Under the pieces are notes generated by a model that was given only the letters and a program-made list of their open reading frames with translations, did no database searches and was not told the DNA's origin. The position numbers and the translations under genes were made by a program. Of a DNA stretch of 64,000 nucleotides, positions 43,564 to 51,522 are shown piece after piece (within the stretch, counting starts at the first letter, position 1; the number at the start of each line of letters is the position of its first letter). The stretch lies in the NCBI GenBank assembly GCA_963976625.1, contig CAXBLA010000001.1:163101-227100 (forward strand), read 5' to 3'. This stretch comes from UBA1924 sp963976625. GTDB lineage: Bacteria; Planctomycetota; Phycisphaerae; Phycisphaerales; UBA1924.

Positions 43564-44715
43564 TTAGCTCGGGGTTAGCTCATGGCGGAGCTGGCCGCAG
43601 GCCGCGGCGATGTCTCGCCCTCGGCTCGCGCGGATATGGCAGTTCACGCCCTGCTCGCGGAGCACCCGCTGGAAATGGTGGACATCATCGCCGGTTGGGC
43701 GATCGAACTGGAGCCCCTTGACCTCGTTGTACCGGATCAGGTTCACATTGGCCCGCAGCTTCTTGACAATTCCTGCCAATTCCGCGGCGTGTTCTGGGCG
43801 ATCGTTCACACCCCCGAGCAAAATGTACTCGAGCGTGATCTCACGCCCGGTTTTCTTGAACCAGTTCGAGCAGGCTTCGACAAGTTGATTGATCGTTGTG
43901 AACTCGGCCCATGGGATCAGCTGCCTGCGGAGTGTGTCGTTGGGCGCGTGGATCGAGAGCGCGAGGGTGACGGGCAAGTGGAGTTCCTCGGCCAGCTTCT
44001 CAATGGCTTTGTGCATACCAACAGTAGAGATCGTGATCTTGCGGGCGCTGATCCCCATCCCCCAAGGAGCTGGAGCGGCCAGCGTCTGCACTGCCTGTAC
44101 TACAGGAGCAAAGTTGGCCAACGGCTCGCCCATACCCATAAACACAACATTGGAGATCCGCCCGACGCCCTTGAGCTGGTTGAGTCGCCAGACTTGCTCG
44201 ACGATGCGCCCCGCCGACAGGTTTCCGTCGAGCCCGCCGATGCCCGTGGCACAGAACTTGCACCCGACGGGGCATCCGATCTGCGATGACACGCACGCGG
44301 TGCGTCGGTCGGTATCAATGGCAGGGATCATCACGCACTCGGTCTGGCGGGCGGTGTTCGAGTACGGCATGTCCTGCCCGACGATCGGGAGACGGTTCGA
44401 TTGATCTACTCCCGCTTCGGCAGCTTCGATCTTGCTAGTTTCGATATCATCTGGCCATTCGATCAGGAGTTTCTGGGTCCCGTCCGTCGCGAGTTGGTGG
44501 GCAACAGTCGGCCCTGACAAAAAGCAGATCTCGTTGCTCAACAGCTCACGATCTCGGTTTGACAGGTTCGTCATGAGCATCGGATCGACAACACCCTTCT
44601 CGTAGACCCATTCCATGATCTGTTTGGCTCGGAACTTGGGCAGCTTGTGCTGGGCGCACCAATCCTGAAAGGTATCCTGGGTGAATGAGAAGAAATGGTT
44701 GGTCGGATGCTTCAT
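43564..44715 (-). CDS. rlmN: 23S rRNA (adenine2503-C2)/tRNA A37 methyltransferase RlmN
   Basis: A radical-SAM enzyme of 383 residues. The cluster motif CxxxCxxC is CVSSQIGCPVGCKFCATG, followed by GLDGNLSAGRIVEQV, NVVFMGMGEPLAN, ARKITISTVGM, LALSIHAPND and EYILLGGVNDRPEHA. The C-terminal catalytic Cys is in SRGRDIAAACGQL. It methylates C2 of A2503 in 23S rRNA and A37 in some tRNAs. Start ATG 44715. It sits 13 bases downstream of ispH. Cfr is a relative, but the chromosomal operon context and sequence fit RlmN. Confidence 0.93.
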   Translation of the reverse strand: MKHPTNHFFSFTQDTFQDWCAQHKLPKFRAKQIMEWVYEKGVVDPMLMTNLSNRDRELLSNEICFLSGPTVAHQLATDGTQKLLIEWPDDIETSKIEAAEAGVDQSNRLPIVGQDMPYSNTARQTECVMIPAIDTDRRTACVSSQIGCPVGCKFCATGIGGLDGNLSAGRIVEQVWRLNQLKGVGRISNVVFMGMGEPLANFAPVVQAVQTLAAPAPWGMGISARKITISTVGMHKAIEKLAEELHLPVTLALSIHAPNDTLRRQLIPWAEFTTINQLVEACSNWFKKTGREITLEYILLGGVNDRPEHAAELAGIVKKLRANVNLIRYNEVKGLQFDRPTGDDVHHFQRVLREQGVNCHIRASRGRDIAAACGQLRHELTPS

Positions 44716-44728
44716 GCGTGGTCAGTTC

Positions 44729-45781
44729 TCAGCCTTGGTGCCTGCCGGTGATGGTCAGCGGGACGGCGATGGCGCCGTAGTCTTGTTCGTTGATGGTGGG
44801 GGGCTCGACGACCACGCGTCGTCCCTGGTGGTCGATGCCGTGGGATTCCATCAGGCGTTTGAGCGAGAGCGGGAGTCCGAACTCGATTGATTCTTCATAC
44901 ACATCGGCCAGATGCAGCGTGGCCCCATGGTGTTCAACAAAGTGCTTGCAGATGTCAGAGACAAGGTCCTCGGGAGCCGAGGCACCCGCGGTGAGCATGA
45001 TGCGTTCGTTGCCCTTTGGATACCAGGATTCATTAAGCCCGCTGACATCATCTATAAGGAATCCGGGGGTGCCGATGTTTTTGGAGATCTCGGTGAGCCG
45101 GACAGAGTTCGATGAGTTTTCTGAGCCGACGACAATCACCAGATCGCATTCCTTGGCGATCAGTCGAACCGCGGCCTGTCGATTGGTCGTGGCGTAGCAG
45201 ATGTCCTCGGTGGGGGGCTCTTTGATCATGGGAAAGGCGGCTTTGAGGGCCGAGATGATCTCGTTGGCGTCATCGACCGAGAGCGTGGTCTGGGTGAGAT
45301 AGACGAGCTTGTTCGGATCGTCGATCTGTAAGTTAGGGATATCCGCCGCGGATTCGACGACCTGCGTTTGATTCGGTGCTTCGCCGAAGGTGCCGACGAT
45401 TTCTTGGTGGTCCTTGTGCCCGATCAGCAGGATCTGGAATCCTTGATTCGCATAGCGGATCGCCCGCGAGTGCACCTTGGTGACGAGCGGGCAGGTGGCG
45501 TCGATGGCTTGGAGATTGTGTCGCTTGGCTTGCTCTCTGATCGCCGGGGAGATGCCGTGGGCCGAGAAAACGACGACGGAGCCTTCGGGCACTTCATCAA
45601 GGTCATCGACAAAGACCACGCCCTGATCGACGAACCGATCCACAATGTGGCGGTTGTGCACAATCTCGTGGTACACATAGAGCGCCTGGTCGGGCAGAAT
45701 ATCGAGGATCTGATCCACGACATCGATCGCCATGCGGACCCCCGCACAGAACCCTCTCGGATTGGCCAATATGATCTGCAT
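44729..45781 (-). CDS. ispH: 4-hydroxy-3-methylbut-2-enyl diphosphate reductase
   Basis: The last enzyme of the MEP isoprenoid pathway, an iron-sulfur protein producing IPP and DMAPP. The three cluster cysteines are in ANPRGFCAGVRMAI, DATCPLVTKVH and EDICYATTNRQAAV. Further signatures are VYHEIVHNRHIVDRF, VFSAHGISPAIRE and VVGSENSSNSVRL. At 350 residues it is somewhat longer than E. coli IspH, mainly at the C-terminus. It heads the minus-strand run ispH-rlmN-YwaF-WecA-ligase. Isoprenoid supply for undecaprenyl phosphate gives this order a loose logic. It is divergent from the EEP-family gene. Confidence 0.95.
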   Translation of the reverse strand: MQIILANPRGFCAGVRMAIDVVDQILDILPDQALYVYHEIVHNRHIVDRFVDQGVVFVDDLDEVPEGSVVVFSAHGISPAIREQAKRHNLQAIDATCPLVTKVHSRAIRYANQGFQILLIGHKDHQEIVGTFGEAPNQTQVVESAADIPNLQIDDPNKLVYLTQTTLSVDDANEIISALKAAFPMIKEPPTEDICYATTNRQAAVRLIAKECDLVIVVGSENSSNSVRLTEISKNIGTPGFLIDDVSGLNESWYPKGNERIMLTAGASAPEDLVSDICKHFVEHHGATLHLADVYEESIEFGLPLSLKRLMESHGIDHQGRRVVVEPPTINEQDYGAIAVPLTITGRHQG

Positions 45782-45930
45782 CGCTTTGCACGCTCCGTGG
45801 TATACACCCAGTGACGGATGATCCTAGCCTGCAGATCGTTCGTCTGGAGTGGATATGCGTTGCGGCGGGCCTAAACTCCCCACCGGGCATTTGAACATCC
45901 AAGATACGCAACCGATCCGAGAGGAAACGA

Positions 45931-47046
45931 ATGACGCGCCATCTACCGACCCCCTTCGCACTTCGAGCCAGGCCGCTCCCCGTCGCACTGCTGATCGTCG
46001 GCTCGATCTTTGCCGGTTCATCCCTCGCCCAGCCAGCAATCGACGCCCCCGATCCAATCGAAACCGAGATCAAGACGCTCGACCAGAAGATCGAGTACGC
46101 CGAGAACACGATGCGCCGTTTCGGGCTCGCCAAGGCGCCAGAGAAAACCCCCGGCACCTTCCGCCTGAGCACCTACAACATCGAGAACCTGTTCGACGAT
46201 CTCGACGATCCATCGCTCACCGGCCGAAATGATGATGCTGATGAAACCAAACCAGAACACCAGCGTCTGGCCGTCGCACGGGCGATCCGTAAGCTCGACT
46301 CCGATGTCATCTGCATGCAAGAGATCGAATCGATCGAAGCGATGCTTTGGTTCCGCGATGAGTACCTCTCGGATATGGGCTACGAGCATGTGATCTCACT
46401 CGACGCGGGCAACTCGCGTGGGATCGAGAACGCCGTGCTCTCACGCTTCCCGCTCTCGAACCCACAGCAGTGGATCGGCAAAGAGCTCGGCGGCGTGCAC
46501 CCCGAAAAGTACGGCAATAACAAGAACTACTACGCTGGTGAGCCCGTGGCTTTTCGGCGTTCTCCACTCAAGGTCGATGTGCAGATCCCGGCCAGCGAAG
46601 GCCTGGACTCTTGGACGCTCTCGCTGTTCGTGCTTCATCACAAATCGGGTTTCTACAGCCAGTACTGGCGAGAAGCCGAGGCCCGGATGATCGCCAAGCT
46701 CGCCCACGAGATCGAGATGGAGAACCCGGGGCGTCCGGTGGTGCTGCTGGGGGATTTCAACGCCCAGCAAAGCGATGAGAGCGTGCAGATCTACCTCCGG
46801 GATGGATTTCACAATATCTTCACAACGGAGAAAGTGGACGATCCCGCGACCGTCACCCACGAGTCGGGGCGTCGGATCGACCTCATACTTGCAAATAAAT
46901 CGGCCAGCGAGTACATTGTCGAGGATACCGCCTTCGTTTTGGGCACAGCCGCCCGTCCGGAAGGCATCGATTGGCGATCGCTCAGCTCATTCGAGGGCTA
47001 CGCTTCAGATCATTATCCGGTGAGTGTTGATGTGAAACGAGACTGA
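45931..47046 (+). CDS. Secreted endonuclease/exonuclease/phosphatase-family protein
   Basis: A 371-residue protein starting at ATG 45931 with AGGAAACGA upstream. It has a signal peptide (PLPVALLIVGSIFAGSSLAQ). The EEP fold is marked by LSTYNIENLFDD, the catalytic Glu in DVICMQEIES, LVLHHKSGF-type strand FVLHHKSGFYSQYW, VVLLGDFNAQ with Asp/Asn, and C-terminal His in YASDHYPV. Family members hydrolyse phosphodiesters in DNA, RNA or phospholipid headgroups. Export suggests an extracellular nuclease or phosphatase. It is followed by a small membrane protein and a prepilin gene on the same strand. Confidence 0.82.
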   Translation: MTRHLPTPFALRARPLPVALLIVGSIFAGSSLAQPAIDAPDPIETEIKTLDQKIEYAENTMRRFGLAKAPEKTPGTFRLSTYNIENLFDDLDDPSLTGRNDDADETKPEHQRLAVARAIRKLDSDVICMQEIESIEAMLWFRDEYLSDMGYEHVISLDAGNSRGIENAVLSRFPLSNPQQWIGKELGGVHPEKYGNNKNYYAGEPVAFRRSPLKVDVQIPASEGLDSWTLSLFVLHHKSGFYSQYWREAEARMIAKLAHEIEMENPGRPVVLLGDFNAQQSDESVQIYLRDGFHNIFTTEKVDDPATVTHESGRRIDLILANKSASEYIVEDTAFVLGTAARPEGIDWRSLSSFEGYASDHYPVSVDVKRD

Positions 47047-47130
47047 CTCAAGCATTGGCCAAAGCACTGGGCCAAGAACGCAAAGCCGCGGACAGCGAAG
47101 AAATGACTCTTCAAGGTAGGAAACGACTCT

Positions 47131-47505
47131 ATGGATAACATCAAACCCTGGCAGATCATCCTGTTTGTCGTCGCGATCGCGGCCCTGAGCTTCTCGGTCA
47201 TCAAGTTCGGCTTTGGCAGCTCGATCCCCCAGCCCAAGGGCTACATGACCGCCGATATCATGACCGGCCAGCTCTACGATATCCGCAAGGGCAAGGCCAA
47301 GGGCGTCCCGCTCCCCGCCAAACACCCCGATACAGGGGAATACACACTCTACCCCGTCAATCAAATCGATGGGCTGACTTGGGAAATCCCGGGCAACTTT
47401 GAATCCTACCTCGACGAAGGCACCCGTCGGGGGACAGTACTCAAAGACGGGAAAATGACCATCACCGTACTCGAGGACGACCCGATCGTCTTTACCCTTC
47501 GATAA
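47131..47505 (+). CDS. Small membrane-anchored protein of unknown function
   Basis: A 124-residue protein with one N-terminal membrane helix (IILFVVAIAALSFSVIKFGF, residues 9-28) and a roughly 95-residue exported or cytoplasmic domain. That domain has beta-rich segments (YMTADIMTGQLYDI, GEYTLYPVNQIDGL, GKMTITVLEDDPIVFTL). A purine-rich TAGGAAA lies upstream of ATG 47131. It is 75 bases ahead of a type II prepilin-like gene and may serve the same secretion/pilus machinery, but no family is recognised. Confidence 0.65.
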   Translation: MDNIKPWQIILFVVAIAALSFSVIKFGFGSSIPQPKGYMTADIMTGQLYDIRKGKAKGVPLPAKHPDTGEYTLYPVNQIDGLTWEIPGNFESYLDEGTRRGTVLKDGKMTITVLEDDPIVFTLR

Positions 47506-47580
47506 TCGCAGATCACCAGAAATACCTTGTTTGAGAAGCGTTCTCCGCTTAGGATCAGGCATGAACCAGAGGATACAGAA

Positions 47581-48693
47581 ATGAAGACCAGAAAAGCATT
47601 TACACTGATCGAACTCTTGGTGGTGATCGCGATCATCGCACTCCTGATCGGCATCCTGCTCCCTGCGCTTGGGCAAGCCCGCGCCACGGCTCAGAAGATC
47701 GTCTGCGCCAACAACCTCAAGAGCATCGGCACCGCCGCCAATGTGTACGGGCTCGACTACAAGGACCACTACTCCAGCCCGGTCAATGTCGGTGCAAAGT
47801 ACCTCGGACGGGTGATTATCCCGGGTGAAGGCATCCGCAGCGGTGCTGAAGCCCTCGAAGGCTCAACCGATTCGTTGACTCCTTCTCAAACACAGGATTG
47901 GATCACACCACTGCTCGGTGAATCGCTCAATCTGTCGGATCGCAGATCCGGTAAATTTAGTCAGATTAACAACAACTTCGGTTGCGCATCCGCCGCCAAC
48001 TTCATCGATGCACCATATCCAGGTGGGAGCGGGAGTGGGCAGCCCGGAGACTACGATGAGTTCAGCGAGCAGATCATCGAAGGCGTCAAGCAGAATAGCT
48101 ATATTATGCCTTCAGGATTTGCCCATTACAGCTCAGAATCACAGGGTGTTGTGAATCGGCTGGTCAGTTCCTTCAATCCTTCTGGGTCGATCCCGGCATC
48201 AGCCCAAACCGGATCCATGGTTTCAAATCCTGGCGGGCCAGTTCAGCCTAAGGGATTCCGTCATAAATTTACTTCAGTAGGCACCTCAGTATCATCGAAG
48301 ATTATGGCTGCTGACGGGACACGCTTCTGGACCGATCCTGGTGAGGGCGAAGTAGACGGCTTGTCCTACACCCCAGAAGTAGCCCCACGGTGGTATGGGA
48401 ACTTTACCTCGTCAACACCAACATTTAGAGAATCAACCGCTTTCGGTCGTGAATCTCCTTATTCATCCTCACAGACGAATGTTGACCTTTCAATGCGCCA
48501 TGGTGATCGCACTGTGAATGCGGTGTATTTCGACAACTCCGTGCGGACCGTTGACTCGAAGGACATGTGGGAAAACCCCAACCCTTGGCACCCAACCGGC
48601 ACGGTCTGGGAGGACAACATGAACACCGATGAATCGATTGCGTTCATGCTCGATCAGCAGGGCAACCGAGGCGGTGATGTGAAGATTCATTAG
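47581..48693 (+). CDS. Type II secretion/type IV prepilin-like protein (planctomycete type)
   Basis: A 370-residue protein starting at ATG 47581 with GAGG about 7 bases upstream. The N-terminus has a prepilin leader and helix: KTRKAF then TLIELLVVIAIIALLIGILL. The residue before the processing site is Ala rather than the usual Gly. The rest is soluble and beta-rich with CANNLKSIGTAANVYGLDY, typical of the very numerous prepilin-like proteins of Planctomycetes (DUF1559-related). Near the end NAVYFDNSVRTVDSKDMW recalls the common NVLFxDGxV ending. It may be a pseudopilin or a surface protein handled by a prepilin peptidase elsewhere. Confidence 0.85.
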   Translation: MKTRKAFTLIELLVVIAIIALLIGILLPALGQARATAQKIVCANNLKSIGTAANVYGLDYKDHYSSPVNVGAKYLGRVIIPGEGIRSGAEALEGSTDSLTPSQTQDWITPLLGESLNLSDRRSGKFSQINNNFGCASAANFIDAPYPGGSGSGQPGDYDEFSEQIIEGVKQNSYIMPSGFAHYSSESQGVVNRLVSSFNPSGSIPASAQTGSMVSNPGGPVQPKGFRHKFTSVGTSVSSKIMAADGTRFWTDPGEGEVDGLSYTPEVAPRWYGNFTSSTPTFRESTAFGRESPYSSSQTNVDLSMRHGDRTVNAVYFDNSVRTVDSKDMWENPNPWHPTGTVWEDNMNTDESIAFMLDQQGNRGGDVKIH

Positions 48694-48717
48694 CCCCACC
48701 TAACGACTATACACATA

Positions 48718-48759
48718 ACGGCCGAGCCTACTGATTCGTCAGCGGCCTCGGCCGTTTTC
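48718..48759 (+). terminator. Rho-independent terminator after the prepilin gene
   Basis: ACGGCCGAG (48718-48726) pairs with CTCGGCCGT (48747-48755) across a 20-base loop that itself may pair weakly, followed by TTTCTT. It is 25 bases past the stop. Confidence 0.75.
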
Positions 48760-48797
48760 TTAGGCACGAATTGACTAAGCACTTTCAAGGTTGATAC

Positions 48798-49490
48798 ATG
48801 CTCGGAACACACGCCCGAACACTCAAACGCGCTCTCCGCAATCGGATGGTCTCCAAACACGGGGCCGAGCTCGCGTATTGGAAAGACCGGTTCCAACAGG
48901 ATCACGGGCGGTTCTCCAACAGCCATTACCAGCGGATCATGCTCGCGATGGCCCGGGAGCCCGACGATGCGTTCCTCGCTGGGAAAATCGTCGCGGACTT
49001 TGGGTGCGGGCCGCGGGGGAGCTTGGAATGGGCCAACTCGGCCAAACTCCGGCTCGGGATCGATGTGCTCGTTGAGCAGTATGTCAACTCATTTGGCGAT
49101 TGCTTGCGTTCGCACGCGATGGAGTATGTTCAATCCACCGAGACCCAGATCCCGCTCGATGCGGCATCGGTCGATGTGCTCTACACACTCAACGCGATCG
49201 ACCATGTGGACCATTTCGAAGCCATGGCCGGGGAGATGCTCCGGATACTCAAGACGGGCGGGCTCTTCATCGGGAGCTTTAATCTCCACGAACCACGGAC
49301 CGCTGAGGAGCCACAGACGCTGAGCGAAAAGATCATTGAACGCGAGATCTTCCGGCACCTCGATATCGAGTCGGTCCGCATCAGCCGGAAGCCGGAAGAG
49401 GGCAATATGTACCAAGCATTCTACGACGATCAGCTTGTGTACACCCCCGGCGAGATCGCGGTGCTCTGGGTCAAGGGACGCAAGCGATAA
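48798..49490 (+). CDS. SAM-dependent methyltransferase (class I)
   Basis: A 230-residue cytoplasmic protein. Motif I is KIVADFGCGPRGSLEW, the acidic end of strand 2 is RLGIDVLVEQY, and the post-motif region is VDVLYTLNAIDHVDHF, followed by EMLRILKTGGLFIGSFN. This is the methyltransf_11 type. The substrate cannot be read from sequence. It is flanked by terminated and unrelated genes, so it is probably monocistronic. The first 40 residues are basic and helical. Confidence 0.75.
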   Translation: MLGTHARTLKRALRNRMVSKHGAELAYWKDRFQQDHGRFSNSHYQRIMLAMAREPDDAFLAGKIVADFGCGPRGSLEWANSAKLRLGIDVLVEQYVNSFGDCLRSHAMEYVQSTETQIPLDAASVDVLYTLNAIDHVDHFEAMAGEMLRILKTGGLFIGSFNLHEPRTAEEPQTLSEKIIEREIFRHLDIESVRISRKPEEGNMYQAFYDDQLVYTPGEIAVLWVKGRKR

Positions 49491-49596
49491 CGAATCGGTG
49501 CACCGCTGAGCCCGATTAAAAGCACTCGCGCTCCTATCGTCTCCGGTCAAGAAATGGACATGATGTGACCAAAAAGATTCAGAACGGAGCGAAGCG

Positions 49597-51036
49597 ATGA
49601 GCACACAAAAAGCAATGGACTGGCTGGGCACACACGAGGACGGCTCGATCGCCCGATTGATGGAATGGCTCGCGATGCCGTCTGTCGGGACCGATCCCAA
49701 GCATGACAGCGACACCGCCAGAGCCGCTCAGTGGGCCAGCGATCATCTGGCCGCTTCGGGCTTTGTGACCGAGATTTGCCCGACGGGCACCAAGGAAGCC
49801 CCCGGGCATCCGATCGTCATGGCGACCTCGCCGGGTGCGGATGATTATGCCGGCCCGCATGTGCTGTTCTATGGGCATTACGATGTCCAGCCCGCCGACC
49901 CGATCGAGCTGTGGGAGTCTGATCCGTTCACCCCGATTCTCAAGCCCGCCGAGGGCGAGATCGGCGAACGGGTCGTGGCCCGCGGCGCGTGCGACGACAA
50001 GGGACAAGTCATGATGTTCCTCGAAGCCATGCGCGCGTGGCACGAGACCACGGGCGTCGCTGGCGGGGGCGTGAAGTTCACCGTGATGCTCGAGGGCGAA
50101 GAGGAATCGGGCTCAGTCAATCTCGAGAAGTTCGTCGCCGACAACGCGGATCGGCTGGGCAAGACGGATGTTTGCCTGATCTCCGACACCGGCATGCTCG
50201 GGCGAGGACAACCCGCCATCACCTACGGCGTCCGCGGGCTCGCATATACCGAAGTGACGCTGATTGGCCCGGATCAAGACCTACACTCCGGGCTCTGGGG
50301 CGGCAAGGTGCCCAACCCGATCAACGAGCTCACCAAGGTGCTCGCCCAGCTCTGGGACGCGGATCGTCGTGTGACGATCCCCGGGTTCTACGAGGGCGTC
50401 CGCACGCTGACCGAAGGCGAAAAAGCCCAGTGGGCCGCGCTCAATGTCGATGCCAAAGCCGCGCTCAAAGGGATCGGTTTGCCGCCCGAAGCTGACATCG
50501 GGGAAGCTGGGTTTACCGCGACCGAACGCGAGTGGGCCAGGCCCACCGCGGACATCAACGGCATCATCGGCGGCTACACCGGGCCGGGCGCCAAGACGGT
50601 CATCCCTTCACAAGCAAGCGCCAAGGTCTCGTTCCGCTTGGTCGATGACCAGGACAGTGAGAAAGTCTCCAAGGCTTTCTTCGCATGGCTCGAAGAACGA
50701 ACCCCGCCGGGTTGCCGATGGGCGTTTGAAGATCATGGAGGTGGAGCCCCGGCGACCTGCGCGACGGATTCTGATCCATTGCGGGCCGCGGGACGAGCGA
50801 TCGAGATCGCGTGTAGTCGTCCGCCGGCGATGATCAAGTCTGGCGGCTCGATCCCGGTGGCCGGGCTGCTCAAGGATGTGCTCGGGCTCGAGACGATTTT
50901 TATGGGCTTTGGGCTCGACGACGATCGCGTGCATTCGCCCAACGAGAAGTTCGAGCTCGATTGTTTCCGGATGGGTGCCCGCTCTCATGTCGCGCTGATC
51001 GAGGAACTCAAGGGCATCAAGCGTTCGTCAAGCTGA
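49597..51036 (+). CDS. M20 family metallodipeptidase
   Basis: A 479-residue cytoplasmic dipeptidase. The first metal site is HVLFYGHYDVQPADP. The shared ligand lies in ARGACDDKGQ, and the catalytic glutamates are in VMLEGEEESGSVN. SDTGMLGRGQPAITYGVRGL and the dimerisation-domain motif DLHSGLWGG follow. This resembles carnosinase-like/PepV-like M20 members that cleave dipeptides with two zinc or manganese ions. ATG 49597 follows AACGGAGCGAAGCG. The next gene on the opposite strand is convergent. Confidence 0.88.
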   Translation: MSTQKAMDWLGTHEDGSIARLMEWLAMPSVGTDPKHDSDTARAAQWASDHLAASGFVTEICPTGTKEAPGHPIVMATSPGADDYAGPHVLFYGHYDVQPADPIELWESDPFTPILKPAEGEIGERVVARGACDDKGQVMMFLEAMRAWHETTGVAGGGVKFTVMLEGEEESGSVNLEKFVADNADRLGKTDVCLISDTGMLGRGQPAITYGVRGLAYTEVTLIGPDQDLHSGLWGGKVPNPINELTKVLAQLWDADRRVTIPGFYEGVRTLTEGEKAQWAALNVDAKAALKGIGLPPEADIGEAGFTATEREWARPTADINGIIGGYTGPGAKTVIPSQASAKVSFRLVDDQDSEKVSKAFFAWLEERTPPGCRWAFEDHGGGAPATCATDSDPLRAAGRAIEIACSRPPAMIKSGGSIPVAGLLKDVLGLETIFMGFGLDDDRVHSPNEKFELDCFRMGARSHVALIEELKGIKRSSS

Positions 51037-51043
51037 GTTTGGA

Positions 51044-51403
51044 TCAAGCCGCAGCGGCCTGGGGCTGTGATTGCTCAGCATTGCCCGGTTCGATTGGGAA
51101 TGATTCCTCGGGGGCACCGGCCCCTTCAGGAGGGAGTTCGATCCCGACTTCGAGAGCCGGTTCGCCCCCCTCAACATTCCCATCCTCATCGAGGATATCG
51201 ACGGTGCCCTCTTTGGGAATCTGGCCGCTAATGGTGGCGATGTACATCGCGTGCTGGAACTGGAGATCCTTGACACGGTTTCGGAGATCATGGAGCTGGG
51301 TTTCGTGTCCGATCACATTGGCGAAGACGCTGAGCATCGAGATCACGGTGATCGCGCCGGCGACGAGTAGGACAATAAGCATGGGTGTAGAGAGGGTGAC
51401 CAT
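51044..51403 (-). CDS. Small single-pass membrane protein with coiled coil
   Basis: A 119-residue protein. Residues 5-29 form a membrane helix (TPMLIVLLVAGAITVISMLS). Residues about 32-55 are a likely short coiled coil (HETQLHDLRNRVKDLQFQHA), and the last 50 are Glu/Pro-rich and probably disordered. It ends 8 bases from the convergent M20 gene's stop. No family is recognised; the topology suggests a scaffold-type inner-membrane protein. Confidence 0.55.
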   Translation of the reverse strand: MVTLSTPMLIVLLVAGAITVISMLSVFANVIGHETQLHDLRNRVKDLQFQHAMYIATISGQIPKEGTVDILDEDGNVEGGEPALEVGIELPPEGAGAPEESFPIEPGNAEQSQPQAAAA

Positions 51404-51522
51404 GCCCAGAACATCGGCCTATGACATAAGAATCTTTGGCAGATTCCATGGACTCGATGCAATGTTGGGACATTGGATGTAGAATAAACGCAGATTCTGC
51501 CTGCCTCGCCTCCACGGGATTG

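Noticed and set aside
47005..47769. 254-residue minus-strand frame across the small membrane protein and prepilin start
   Set aside because: Antisense to genes with clear signal or prepilin sequences; composition typical of a shadow frame.
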